NCBI GenBank assembly: GCA_002379425.1
Contig: DFTH01000017.1
Coordinates: 1,050 to 56,236 of the forward strand
Source of the DNA: Prevotella sp. UBA4217
GTDB lineage: Bacteria > Bacteroidota > Bacteroidia > Bacteroidales > Bacteroidaceae
Direction: 5' to 3'
Length of the DNA stretch: 55,187 nt
The notes under the pieces were generated by a model. The model saw only the letters and a program-made list of their open reading frames with translations, ran no database searches and was not told where the DNA came from. Both the position numbers and the translations under genes were made by a program. Shown here piece by piece: positions 35,994 through 44,969 of this stretch (positions are counted from its first letter, which is position 1; every line of letters starts with the position of its first letter).

Positions 35994-37413
35994 CCAGAAG
36001 CCGGTTCACCCCTTGATAGTTTACCGTCTCAAACCTCCCTATAAAGTTGGTCAGTATCTTGGAAGTCTCAATGTTTAGCGAGTGGGGCGTGCAGTCGATA
36101 AACGAAGGTATGATGCTTGCCATGTAACTGTTGGTAATGACCTTATACGTCTTGTGAATGTCGAATTCCTGTCCGTCAAGAGTCTTCAGTCTGACATTTT
36201 TCAGTCTGTCCTTATCGGGATCCTCCTTATCAACGATGGCTTCGCAGATGATGCCGCCCACGCGTGGCAGATGGTAGAGTGAGCCGCGGCTGTAGGTGGT
36301 CAGCACCTTCAGGATGTCTTCGCCTGACAGTTCCAGTTCCATAGTCTCATTGTAGAAGGGGTCGATGGAGAGAATATCCTTCATGGTGATTTCTCCGGCT
36401 TGGAGGGAGTCGATGCGCACGCCACCGTTGTTGACGATGCTGATGTCACCATCTGTCTCCCCAAGGAAGGAGTCGCACATCATGAAGGTTATCTCGTCCC
36501 TGCACTTGAAGGGTACCTCCGCATGGCCCACCACTTGCTTGAAGTAGGGGTTCTCGCTGAAATGGGCGACCATGGCCTCTACCAGACTGACCTTCTTAGA
36601 ATGGGATTTTACATCGATATATTCGGCCTTTTTACTTTTCACGCGCCCGTTCTTCAGGGTAAGGGTGATATGGGTCACCTTAGCCAGTTTGTTTTTGTTC
36701 TGCGTGATGAGTACACCGTTGTGGAGCGGTTCGTCTGCGGTAAGTTGGGTATGGGTATGCCCACCGATGATGAGGTCGAGCCAAGGATATTTCTCTGCCA
36801 TCTCGATATCTGCCTCATAGCCGATATGGGAGAGTAGGATGGTCACGTCGCACTTGTGGCTGAGGTCCTTGTATTTGGCAACGGTTTTCTGAGGGTCGCT
36901 GAACTTGATGCCCTGCACGTTGTCTGGATGGGTGTCAGGACGCCCCTGCTGGTTTACTTGCACGACACCGATGACCCCTACTTTGATTCCGTCTGCATCA
37001 AACACCCGTGTGGGCATGACGCGGATGCCGGATTCTTCCGAAGGGTAGATGTTGGCACAGATATAACTGAAGTGGGACAGTCCGAGTAAGGGCGGCAGCG
37101 ACTTCACGTCGAAGTCGTGGTTGCCTAAGGTGGTGGCATCGAAGCCCACTTGGTTCATGAGGGCGATCATCGGGTACGATGAGACCCTGTACATATCACT
37201 GATGGGGTTGCCGGTACGGTTGTCTCCTGCAGAAAAGACAAGAAGGGAGGGATAGAGTGTACGCAGACTGTCAGCAATAGCAGTCAGTTGTGGAAAGGCC
37301 TCGATGGCAGCATGCATGTCGTTGACTGCCAGGATATGTACTTCGCCTTTCTGCCCGTAAGCAGCAATGGCGATCATCCATGACATCCAGACTGCTAAGA
37401 TTTTATCTCTCAT
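35980..37413 (-). CDS. Exported 5'-nucleotidase/UshA-type metallophosphoesterase
   Basis: A 477-residue protein with a signal peptide (cleavage near AAYGQ). Dimetal motifs are NDMHAAIE, FSAGDN, GNHDFD, LLSHIGYE and IIGGHTHT. The C-terminal 5'-nucleotidase domain includes NNGGVRIDSLQAGEIT and DPFYNETMELELSGEDIL. It should hydrolyse extracellular nucleotides or related phosphoesters in the periplasm. Its promoter overlaps that of the divergent metallophosphoesterase gene. Confidence 0.93.
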   Translation of the reverse strand: MRDKILAVWMSWMIAIAAYGQKGEVHILAVNDMHAAIEAFPQLTAIADSLRTLYPSLLVFSAGDNRTGNPISDMYRVSSYPMIALMNQVGFDATTLGNHDFDVKSLPPLLGLSHFSYICANIYPSEESGIRVMPTRVFDADGIKVGVIGVVQVNQQGRPDTHPDNVQGIKFSDPQKTVAKYKDLSHKCDVTILLSHIGYEADIEMAEKYPWLDLIIGGHTHTQLTADEPLHNGVLITQNKNKLAKVTHITLTLKNGRVKSKKAEYIDVKSHSKKVSLVEAMVAHFSENPYFKQVVGHAEVPFKCRDEITFMMCDSFLGETDGDISIVNNGGVRIDSLQAGEITMKDILSIDPFYNETMELELSGEDILKVLTTYSRGSLYHLPRVGGIICEAIVDKEDPDKDRLKNVRLKTLDGQEFDIHKTYKVITNSYMASIIPSFIDCTPHSLNIETSKILTNFIGRFETVNYQGVNRLLVTEE

Positions 37414-37441
37414 CTTCAGGTTTAAGTTGATAATCGGGGTG

Positions 37442-37472
37442 CAAAGTTAGGGAATTTTTTTGAAATGACAAA
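37442..37472 (-). promoter_or_regulatory. Promoter of the 5'-nucleotidase gene
   Basis: On the minus strand TTTG (37472-37469), 19 bp, then TAACTTTG (37449-37442). It is interleaved with the opposite-strand promoter at 37459-37489. Confidence 0.85.
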
Positions 37473-37489
37473 AAAATGAAGTAACTTTG
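37459..37489 (+). promoter_or_regulatory. Promoter of the membrane metallophosphoesterase gene
   Basis: TTTG (37459-37462), 19 bp, then TAACTTTG (37482-37489). It shares 14 bp with the divergent promoter, so the two RNA polymerase sites should exclude each other. Confidence 0.85.
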
Positions 37490-37519
37490 TGCCCTGAAAC
37501 CGATTTGGCAACGAAATTG

Positions 37520-38626
37520 ATGAAGTATATGTGGATGATTGTGTTCTGGGTACTGCCACTGGTGGCGATTGTCTATCTGGCATGGCATATATGGACGATC
37601 CTGCCCTGTAATGGCTGGTGGAAATCGTTGGTGATAGTCTTGGGCGTTGGCAGTTTCCTGCTGTTGTTCCTGTCTGTGATGCGCCGGTTCGACACGTTGC
37701 CGCTCCCCGTGGCTCAATTGTGTTACGAGGTAGGCACTTCATCAATCATGGTGATGCTCTATCTGGTGATACTCTTCCTTGTGCTCGACCTCGGACGGCT
37801 CGTTCATCTTGTACCCAAGTCTCTGCTCTACCACAACTGGCAGTCTGCCCTCGGCATCTTCGTGCTGATCTTTGGCATCTTCCTCTATGGCAATCTGCAT
37901 TATAAGAACAAGGTACGCGTGCCACTGGAACTGAAATCCTATCATCCGCTTCCGCATGAGTATAAGGCGGTGATGCTCTCTGACCTGCATCTGGGCTACC
38001 ATAACACCCGCGGGGAATTTTCAAGATGGGTGGATCTCATCAATGCCGAGAATCCTGATTTTATCCTGATTGCAGGCGACATCATCGACGGCAGCATGCG
38101 TCCGCTTATCGAAAAGAATATGGCTGAGGTGTTTCATAGCCTGAAGGCTCCTGTTTATGCCTGTCTGGGCAACCATGAGTATTACGCTGGCAGTCCCGAG
38201 GCACAGCAGTTCTATAAGGATGCGGGTATTCGCCTGTTAGTAGATGAGGCTGCCGTGATCGACAGTAGTATTGTGATTGTCGGCCGCGACGACCGTACGA
38301 ACATGCGTCGCAAGCCCGTCAAGGATCTGATTGAATCTCTCACATCTTCTTTCTCCTCGGAAAAACTCTATACCATCATACTCGACCACCAGCCCTATCA
38401 TCTGGACCGTGCTGAGGCGGCAGGTGTCGATTTCCAACTGAGTGGGCACACCCATCGTGGACAGGTATGGCCCATCTCGTGGATCACGGATGCAATTTAT
38501 GAGTGCTCATGGGGAAGTTACCAGCGTGGCAAGACTCAGTATTACGTCTCTTCCGGCATCGGTATCTGGGGCGGGAAATATCGCATCGGCACCCAGTCGG
38601 AATATGTAGTTGCAACCATCAGATAA
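37520..38626 (+). CDS. Membrane-anchored calcineurin-like metallophosphoesterase
   Basis: From ATG 37520 the product is 368 residues; the frame from 37487 starts inside the -7 box. Four hydrophobic segments occupy about 1-135. The YaeI-like phosphoesterase domain shows SDLHLGYHN, AGDIIDG, GNHEYY, LDHQPYHL and SGHTHRGQVWP, a full set of dimetal ligands. Members of this family act on lipid phosphoesters such as UDP-diacylglucosamine, but the substrate here is uncertain. The 3' end overlaps the convergent gamma-carbonic anhydrase gene by 8 bp. Confidence 0.93.
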   Translation: MKYMWMIVFWVLPLVAIVYLAWHIWTILPCNGWWKSLVIVLGVGSFLLLFLSVMRRFDTLPLPVAQLCYEVGTSSIMVMLYLVILFLVLDLGRLVHLVPKSLLYHNWQSALGIFVLIFGIFLYGNLHYKNKVRVPLELKSYHPLPHEYKAVMLSDLHLGYHNTRGEFSRWVDLINAENPDFILIAGDIIDGSMRPLIEKNMAEVFHSLKAPVYACLGNHEYYAGSPEAQQFYKDAGIRLLVDEAAVIDSSIVIVGRDDRTNMRRKPVKDLIESLTSSFSSEKLYTIILDHQPYHLDRAEAAGVDFQLSGHTHRGQVWPISWITDAIYECSWGSYQRGKTQYYVSSGIGIWGGKYRIGTQSEYVVATIR

Positions 38627-39140
38627 GTTCTGTTTCTCCTTCTTCAAGGTAGAACTTAGAGTAGGCCACATAGTGCTCAGCATTATCCGTCTGTCCAGGG
38701 CGCACGGGTTTGAGGTATTTGGCAGGTACGCCGCCCCATATCTCGCCAGCAGGGATCTTGGTGTTCTGTAGCACCAGGGCGCCTGCGGCAACGATGGCTC
38801 CCTCACCGATCTCACAACCGTCGAGCAGGGTAGAGCCCATACCTATTAGGGCATGATCGTGGATGGTGCAGGCGTGCACCGTCACGTTATGCCCGATGGT
38901 CACGTACGAGCCGATATGTGTAGGACCTGTCTCATGGGTCACGTGGACGCACGAGCCGTCCTGGATGTTCGTGCAGTTGCCGATGGTGATGGGGGCTACG
39001 TCACCACGAACGACGGCATTGAACCACACGGAGCACTCGTCGCCCATGGTCACGTCGCCCACGATCGTGGCATTCTCACTGAAATAACAGTCTCGCCCCC
39101 ATTTGGGAGCGAGACCGCGATAACTTTTTATCAAAGCCAT
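38619..39140 (-). CDS. Gamma-carbonic anhydrase-like hexapeptide-repeat protein
   Basis: The 173-residue protein (ATG 39140; a TTG at 39149 lies in a repeat block) is a left-handed beta-helix of hexapeptide repeats. Candidate zinc His ligands occur in HVTHET and in GHNVTVH. The family (CaiE/PaaY/YrdA-like) includes carbonic anhydrases and enzymes of unclear activity. The gene lies 27 bp after mdh behind a heptamer repeat, so it may be the second gene of that unit. Confidence 0.92.
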   Translation of the reverse strand: MALIKSYRGLAPKWGRDCYFSENATIVGDVTMGDECSVWFNAVVRGDVAPITIGNCTNIQDGSCVHVTHETGPTHIGSYVTIGHNVTVHACTIHDHALIGMGSTLLDGCEIGEGAIVAAGALVLQNTKIPAGEIWGGVPAKYLKPVRPGQTDNAEHYVAYSKFYLEEGETELI

Positions 39141-39167
39141 AACTGTCAACTATCAACTGTCAACTAA
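39141..39167. repeat. 7-bp-period repeat between mdh and the gamma-carbonic anhydrase gene
   Basis: Units AACTGTC, AACTATC, AACTGTC, AACTAAT fill the spacer; on the transcribed strand they read GTTGACA/GTTGATA. Confidence 0.75.
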
Positions 39168-40154
39168 TTACAGGTTTGCATTGTCCTTAGCCCAATCCTC
39201 AACGGCGGGGATGATGCCCAGGGAGATAATCTCGTCGCGCATCTTCTGCAGATGCTCGTAAGAAGCCTGCAATGCAGCCATCTCTTCGGCAGTACCCTCA
39301 GGCTCTGTGAAATGAACGCCATCCTTATCGATAACGGTAGGCATAGCCATCATCACGTTCTTGAAGCCGTATGCGTTAACATAGCAGCCGGCAGGCCACT
39401 TGAAGGGCTCGCCACCCATGGCACCCTCAATCATCTTAACAGCCTGATATGCCGGGCTCTGGAAAGATGAACGGCCACGCAACTTGATGATGTTGCTTCC
39501 GCCTTGGGTCGTCATGTGCTTAATCTCAGCCCAGCGCTCTGCAGAAAGAGGAAGTTCAGAGAGAGGCTTGCCGTCAATGAGGGCCTTGCTGGCAAATACG
39601 GCCATCTGCTCACCATGACCACCGTAGGTATAGGCGTTAGTCACCTTGTCCTGCTGTACACCGAACTCCTGTGCGAGTTGCTGCTGAAGACGGGTTGAGT
39701 CGAGGGCGGCAAGCGATGTGAGTTGGTTTGGCTTCAGACCAGAGTGGATAAGAGCCGTCAGGGCGGTCACGTCAGCCGGGTTGAAGATTACCACGACGTG
39801 CTTCACGTCAGGGCAGTACTTCTTGATGTTCTCACCGAATTCGGCAGCAATCTGGCAGTTGCCCTTCAGCAAATCCTCGCGGGTCATACCTTCCTTACGT
39901 GGAGCGCCACCAGAAGAGATGATGTACTTGGCACCTGTGAATGCCTCCTTAGGATCTACTGTATAAGAGATGTTTGCGCCGGGGAATGCACAGTGACACA
40001 TCTCATCGAATACACCATGAACACCTGGCTCATAGATATCATACAAACAAATGTTGGGAGTCAGACCCAACATCAGCACACTCTGCACCATGTTAGAGCC
40101 GATCATGCCACCGGCACCAACAATCACCAATTTCTCGTCAGTTAAAAACTTCAT
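39168..40154 (-). CDS. mdh: Malate dehydrogenase (NAD-dependent, LDH/MDH superfamily)
   Basis: The 328-residue protein has the Rossmann motif VGAGGMIGSNM (12-22), the substrate-binding SSGGAPRKEGMTREDLL, NPADVTA, and the active-site GGHGEQM. It interconverts malate and oxaloacetate, in Bacteroidales mainly in the reductive branch toward fumarate and succinate. A -7 element lies at 40198-40191. Confidence 0.94.
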   Translation of the reverse strand: MKFLTDEKLVIVGAGGMIGSNMVQSVLMLGLTPNICLYDIYEPGVHGVFDEMCHCAFPGANISYTVDPKEAFTGAKYIISSGGAPRKEGMTREDLLKGNCQIAAEFGENIKKYCPDVKHVVVIFNPADVTALTALIHSGLKPNQLTSLAALDSTRLQQQLAQEFGVQQDKVTNAYTYGGHGEQMAVFASKALIDGKPLSELPLSAERWAEIKHMTTQGGSNIIKLRGRSSFQSPAYQAVKMIEGAMGGEPFKWPAGCYVNAYGFKNVMMAMPTVIDKDGVHFTEPEGTAEEMAALQASYEHLQKMRDEIISLGIIPAVEDWAKDNANL

Positions 40155-40190
40155 AATTGTATATTTTAAATTGTTATATCAAAAGTGCTG

Positions 40191-40198
40191 CAAAGATA
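40191..40198 (-). promoter_or_regulatory. -7 element for mdh
   Basis: TATCTTTG on the minus strand, 36 bp from the ATG at 40154. Confidence 0.65.
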
Positions 40199-40272
40199 CA
40201 AAAAAAACTCTTGTTCTACCTCTTTTTAATATTAATCTGTGTTAATCCGTTTATTTTGTGCCGACGTTTTTG

Positions 40273-40280
40273 TATCTTTG
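40273..40280 (+). promoter_or_regulatory. -7 element for the peptidase-hydroxyproline unit
   Basis: TATCTTTG, 32 bp upstream of the ATG at 40313. No other TAnnTTTG is seen in the short junctions downstream as far as 45886. Confidence 0.65.
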
Positions 40281-40312
40281 CCAACTGGAAATAGCAAAAA
40301 ATAGAAACGATT

Positions 40313-41164
40313 ATGAAAACTAAAACAATTCTCTTGCTATCATGGAGCATGATAGCGTTCGTAAGTTGTAAGCAGACAGCCCAGCAGGAGGTGGCAGATG
40401 AGGAAGTACTTGACATCCCAGAATGTGTCGTAGCCACGCCGCCCGACTCACTCCATCTGGATGCGTTCTATAAGAAATATGTGGATGTGAACGGCATTCC
40501 TCTGATCTCTTCGTGGCGTGTGCCCGACTCTGCCTTCGTGGCTGCCCACCGTACGCTCTATGCCATGACCTCCATGTTGCCTGAGGCTGTGCTCGACTCG
40601 ATGGTGGCTCGTGGTACCCGTGTGGCTATCATGGGTCGTTACGAAGGGACGACGGACATCCCCGAGCATCGTCACCTAATCAATGACACCACCCTGAACT
40701 GGAACTTGCGTGCGCGTGGACTGGGTGGCGACCTGGAACTGCCGCTTACCTCATGTGCAGAGGAGAACGTGCTGGGTTATCAGATCGACAAGTACCATGC
40801 TGAGGATATCCTCATCCACGAGTTTGCCCACTCCATCCATCTGATCGGCCTGATGCTGGCTGTGCCCGACTTCGACAGTCGCCTGAAACAGTGCTACGAG
40901 AATGCCAAGATGAGGGGCATATTAGATGCCACCTACCGCATCACTGATAAGGAGGAGTATTTTGCTGAGGCGGTTCAGGACTGGTTCAATGTCAATGCCG
41001 AGATGGATCATGCCGACGGTAAGCATAACTGGTGCAACACCCGCGAGGAACTGCAGGAATATGACCCAGACCTCTATAGTCTGTTGGCCGAATTTTTTCC
41101 CAAGACCTCACTACAGATCAGCAAGCATAAGAAGATTAATGAGATATCTAAGCCAAAGGTATGA
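40313..41164 (+). CDS. Putative zinc metallopeptidase lipoprotein (HEFAH motif)
   Basis: A 283-residue lipoprotein: signal with lipobox FVSC (Cys19), then an acidic linker. The zinc motif is HEFAH (His169, Glu170, His173), and EEYFAEAVQDWF at 214-225 supplies a Glu that could be the third ligand, as in gluzincins related to anthrax lethal factor. ARGLGGD, SCAEEN and REELQEYDPDLYSLL blocks are also present. Protease activity is inferred and no substrate is known. Its TGA overlaps the next ATG (ATGA), coupling it to an Xaa-Pro aminopeptidase and the hydroxyproline dehydratase pair. Confidence 0.85.
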   Translation: MKTKTILLLSWSMIAFVSCKQTAQQEVADEEVLDIPECVVATPPDSLHLDAFYKKYVDVNGIPLISSWRVPDSAFVAAHRTLYAMTSMLPEAVLDSMVARGTRVAIMGRYEGTTDIPEHRHLINDTTLNWNLRARGLGGDLELPLTSCAEENVLGYQIDKYHAEDILIHEFAHSIHLIGLMLAVPDFDSRLKQCYENAKMRGILDATYRITDKEEYFAEAVQDWFNVNAEMDHADGKHNWCNTREELQEYDPDLYSLLAEFFPKTSLQISKHKKINEISKPKV

Positions 41165-42555
41165 AAATACGTAAGGAAACCTATATCCGTCGCAGGGCCA
41201 GACTCAGTAAGGACTTAGGCAGCGGACTGCTGCTTTTCCTGGGGAATGATGAGGTTGGCATGAACTATGCCGACAATACCTATCGTTTCCGTCAGGACTC
41301 CACATTTCTCTATTTCTTCGGTCTCGACTATGCCGGTCTGGCCGCAGTGATTGATGTGGATGCCGATGCGCAAATTGTGTTTGGCAACGAACTGACCATC
41401 GACGACATCGTGTGGACTGGTACACAGCCGACGCTCAAGGAGAAGGCAGAGACGGTGGGCATCACAAAGACCCTGCCGATGAGTGAACTGAAGAACTACA
41501 TCGACAAGGCACGTCGGAAGGGACAGCCCATACACTTCCTGCCGCCATATAGAGGTGACCATCAGGTGTGGCTGTGGGAACTGCTTGGCGTAGAGCCAAG
41601 TGCACAGGCAGACAATGCCTCGGTGCCTTTCATCAAGGCCATCGTGGCCCAGCGCAACTATAAGGACGATGAGGAAATTCGTCTGATAGAGGAGAGTGTC
41701 GATCTGAGTACGGAGATGCATCTGGCGGCCTATCGCACCGTTCGTCCAGGCATCCATGAGTCGCAGGTGGCCGCTGCCGTCGAGGAGGTGGCCTGCCGGC
41801 ATGGCAATGCACTGGCCTTCCCGACCATCGCGACCGTACAGGGGCAAGTGCTTCACAACCATGGCTTTATCCACGACCTGAAAGAAGGGGATATCTTCCT
41901 GCTTGATGCTGGAGCGGAGACGAAGTCGCACTATGCTGGTGACCTTTCCTCGTCGATGCCCGTCGGGGAACGGTTCACAGAGCGACAGGAAATCATCTAT
42001 AAGATTCATCTGGCCAGTTTCCAGGCGGCGGTGGATACGCTGAAACTGGGCGTGCCCTTCCGCGATGCCCATATCGCAGCGGCCACGAAGATTGCTGAGG
42101 GCATGAAGGAACTCGGACTGATGAAAGGCGATCCTGCCGAGGCAGCGGAGACTGGTGCATACGCTCTCTTCTTCCCTTGTGGCCTGGGGCACATGGTGGG
42201 ACTGGATGTCCACAATATGGAGAACCTCGGCGAACAGTATGTTGGCTATGCTGAAGGCCAGGTGAAGAGTAAGCAGTTTGGCTTCAAGTCACTGCGCTTC
42301 GCCCGTCCACTGGAAGAGGGATTCGTGTTTACCGTCGAGCCCGGCATCTACTTCATCCCCGAACTGATGGACAAGTGGCGGGCGGAGAAACAGTTCACCG
42401 ACTTCATTAACTATGACAAACTCGATGCCTGGCGTGACTTCACGGGCCTGCGCAATGAACTCAATTATGTAATGACCAAAGACGGTGCCCGTCTGTTGGG
42501 AACCATCAAGAAACCCATGACCCTTGAAGAAGTCTATGCCGCCAAGAATTATTAA
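41161..42555 (+). CDS. pepP: Xaa-Pro aminopeptidase (M24B, PepP-like)
   Basis: The 464-residue protein has an N-terminal aminopeptidase P domain (1-150) and a pita-bread M24 domain. Expected dimetal ligands are visible: two Asp in LLDAGAETKSHYAGDLSSS, His in GLGHMVGLDVHN, Glu in TVEPGIYF and Glu in GLRNELNYV. It removes an N-terminal residue preceding proline or hydroxyproline and has no signal peptide, so it acts in the cytoplasm. It overlaps the lipoprotein gene by 4 bp and precedes the glycyl radical enzyme, suggesting that it supplies Pro/Hyp-containing products. Confidence 0.95.
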   Translation: MKIRKETYIRRRARLSKDLGSGLLLFLGNDEVGMNYADNTYRFRQDSTFLYFFGLDYAGLAAVIDVDADAQIVFGNELTIDDIVWTGTQPTLKEKAETVGITKTLPMSELKNYIDKARRKGQPIHFLPPYRGDHQVWLWELLGVEPSAQADNASVPFIKAIVAQRNYKDDEEIRLIEESVDLSTEMHLAAYRTVRPGIHESQVAAAVEEVACRHGNALAFPTIATVQGQVLHNHGFIHDLKEGDIFLLDAGAETKSHYAGDLSSSMPVGERFTERQEIIYKIHLASFQAAVDTLKLGVPFRDAHIAAATKIAEGMKELGLMKGDPAEAAETGAYALFFPCGLGHMVGLDVHNMENLGEQYVGYAEGQVKSKQFGFKSLRFARPLEEGFVFTVEPGIYFIPELMDKWRAEKQFTDFINYDKLDAWRDFTGLRNELNYVMTKDGARLLGTIKKPMTLEEVYAAKNY

Positions 42556-42576
42556 TAAAATTATGAATTATGAATT
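42556..42576. repeat. 7-bp repeat at the pepP-glycyl radical enzyme junction
   Basis: AATTATG, AATTATG, AATTACA. The second and third units provide the upstream ATG at 42570, so this start may be a by-product of the repeat. Confidence 0.6.
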
Positions 42577-44969
42577 ACAGTATTAAGTATCCTGAAAACG
42601 AAGGAGGGATGAATGAGCGCATCAAACGTCTGCGCCAACAGAACTTTGATACCCCAACAACGTTAAGTATCGAGCGGGCGTTGATTGAGACCGCTTTCTA
42701 TAAAGAGAACTATGGTACCATGCCGATTGCTGTGCTTCGTGCCAAGAACTTCTATGAGATATGTAAGAAGAAGACCATCTATATCGGAGAGGACGAACTG
42801 ATCGTCGGTGAGCGTGGACCTTTGCCCAAGGCTGTGCCGACCTTCCCCGAACTGACCTGTCACTCCGTAGAGGACCTGCACACCCTGAATGAGCGTGAAC
42901 TGCAGCGCTACACCATCTCTCAGGAGGATATCGACACATACGAGCGTGAGGTCATTCCTTACTGGAAGGGGAAGACCCAGCGCGAGCGTATCTTCAACCA
43001 TGTGTCAAAGGAGTGGGAAGAGGCTTACCATGCCGGCGTGTTCACGGAGTTTATGGAGCAGCGTGCCGCTGGTCATACGGCGATGGACGGTAAGATGTAT
43101 CGTGAGGGATTGCTCGACGTGAAGGTACGTATCGAGAAGAAGATTGCCAGCCTCGACTATATCTACGACCCGGAGGCTACCGATAAACAGCAGGAACTGG
43201 AAGCCATGGCTATCTCATGCGACGCCGCCATCCTTTTTGCAGAACGGCATGCTGAACTGGCTGAACAGATGGCTGCCAAGGAACAGAACCCGCAGCGTAA
43301 GGCTGAACTGGAGAAGATTGCCGACGTGTGCCACTGGGTGCCTGCCCATGCGCCCCGTGACCTGTGGGAAGCCATACAGATGTACTGGTTCGTGCACCTC
43401 GGTACGGTGACGGAACTGAACGGGTGGGACTCCATGAACCCGGGACATATCGACCAGCATCTGTTCCCCTTCTATCAGAAAGGTATCGCCGATGGTACGC
43501 TGACCCGCGACAAGGCAAAGGAACTGATCTCCTGCCTGTGGATCAAGTTCAACAACCAGCCTGCTCCTCCAAAGGTGGGAGTGACGGCTCTGGAGTCGGG
43601 TACCTACAATGACTTCACTAATATTAATATAGGTGGTGTCGATCGCGACGGCAATAGTGCCACCAACGAACTGTCGTATATGATTCTGGAAATCCAGGAG
43701 GAACTGCACGAGTTGCAGCCGGGACTGAGCATCCATATCGCAGAGAATACGCCGGATGATTTCCTGTTGGCTGGTATCAAGGTCATCCGACAGGGGCATG
43801 GTTATCCGTCGATCTTTAATCCGGATACATACGTCAAGGAACTGGTGCGCGAGGGCAAGACCTTGGAGGATGCCCGCGAGGGCGGCTGCTCTGGCTGTAT
43901 TGAAGTGGGTGCCTTCGGTAAAGAGGCCTATCTGCTGACTGGCTATCTGAATACCCCGAAGATCCTTGAGATTACGCTGAACAACGGTATCGACCCCGAA
44001 ACGGGCAAGAAACTCGGCCTCGAGACGGGCGACCCGCGCCAGTTCAAGACTTTTGAGGAACTCTATGAGGCCTGGCACAAGCAGATGGTGTATTTCGTCA
44101 ATCTGAAACTCTCCGTCAACAACTACATAGAGCGTATGTTCTCGCTCTATGCTCCTGCCACCTTCCTCAGCCTGTATATCGACGACTGCATCGAGAAGGG
44201 CAAGGACTATTATAGTGGCGGTGCCCGTTACAACACGACCTATATCCAGTGTACGGGACTAGGTACGATTACCGACTGCTTTACCACCCTGAAGAAACAT
44301 GTCTTTGAGGAGGGTAAATATACCATGGACGAGGTACTTCAGGCCTGTGCCAAGAACTGGGAGGGCGAGGAGAAGATGCGCCAGTATATCAGAAACCACA
44401 CTCCGTTCTTCGGCAATGACGACGAGTATGCTGATACGATTGCCGTCCGCGTCTATGACGATCTGGTGAAGGCCATTGAAGGTCGTCCGAATACCCGTGG
44501 CGGTAAGACGCAGTTGAATATGCTCTCCACAACTTGCCATAATTACTTTGGCTCCGTCTGTGGTGCCACGCCTAACGGTCGAATGGCCCATTTTGCCATC
44601 AGCGACGGCACGTCGCCAGCCCACGGCTCCGATAGTCACGGTCCGACGGCTGTTATCAAGTCGCTTGGAAAACTCGACCAGACGAAGAGCGGTGGTACGC
44701 TGCTCAACGTGCGTTTCGTACCTCAGTTGCTGAAGCGCGAGGAAGACCAGAAGAAACTTGGTTCACTGATCCGTACGTATTTCAAGTTTGGCGGTCATCA
44801 TATCCAGTTTAATATCGTGGATACGGCAACACTCCATGATGCCCAGAAACATCCTGATGAGTACAAGGACCTGCTGGTGCGCGTGGCTGGCTATTCCGAT
44901 TATTTCAATGACATGACCGAGCAGTTGCAGAATGAGATCATTGCCCGTACAGAAAACGACGAACTGTAA
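42570..44969 (+). CDS. hypD: Glycyl radical enzyme, probable trans-4-hydroxy-L-proline dehydratase
   Basis: This 799-residue glycyl radical enzyme has the radical loop RVAGYSDYF (Gly774) and the thiyl/base pair GCIE (Cys443, Glu445). Blocks that match remembered clostridial HypD are MYWFVHLGTVTELNGWD, FNNQPAPPKVGVT, SGCIEVGAFGKEAYLLTGYLN and DDCIEKGKDYYSGGARYNTTYIQ. HypD dehydrates hydroxyproline to (S)-pyrroline-5-carboxylate anaerobically. The context (prolidase before, activase after) supports this over pyruvate formate-lyase, whose Cys-Cys pair is absent. The true start may be ATG 42609 (codon 14), directly after AAGGAGGG, because homology begins there. An extra Cys440 precedes the active-site Cys. 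Confidence 0.88.
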   Translation: MNYSIKYPENEGGMNERIKRLRQQNFDTPTTLSIERALIETAFYKENYGTMPIAVLRAKNFYEICKKKTIYIGEDELIVGERGPLPKAVPTFPELTCHSVEDLHTLNERELQRYTISQEDIDTYEREVIPYWKGKTQRERIFNHVSKEWEEAYHAGVFTEFMEQRAAGHTAMDGKMYREGLLDVKVRIEKKIASLDYIYDPEATDKQQELEAMAISCDAAILFAERHAELAEQMAAKEQNPQRKAELEKIADVCHWVPAHAPRDLWEAIQMYWFVHLGTVTELNGWDSMNPGHIDQHLFPFYQKGIADGTLTRDKAKELISCLWIKFNNQPAPPKVGVTALESGTYNDFTNINIGGVDRDGNSATNELSYMILEIQEELHELQPGLSIHIAENTPDDFLLAGIKVIRQGHGYPSIFNPDTYVKELVREGKTLEDAREGGCSGCIEVGAFGKEAYLLTGYLNTPKILEITLNNGIDPETGKKLGLETGDPRQFKTFEELYEAWHKQMVYFVNLKLSVNNYIERMFSLYAPATFLSLYIDDCIEKGKDYYSGGARYNTTYIQCTGLGTITDCFTTLKKHVFEEGKYTMDEVLQACAKNWEGEEKMRQYIRNHTPFFGNDDEYADTIAVRVYDDLVKAIEGRPNTRGGKTQLNMLSTTCHNYFGSVCGATPNGRMAHFAISDGTSPAHGSDSHGPTAVIKSLGKLDQTKSGGTLLNVRFVPQLLKREEDQKKLGSLIRTYFKFGGHHIQFNIVDTATLHDAQKHPDEYKDLLVRVAGYSDYFNDMTEQLQNEIIARTENDEL

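Noticed and set aside
42570..44969. Pyruvate formate-lyase
   Set aside because: The adjacent Cys-Cys pair of PFL is absent; a single GCIE active-site motif and HypD-like blocks fit a dehydratase.
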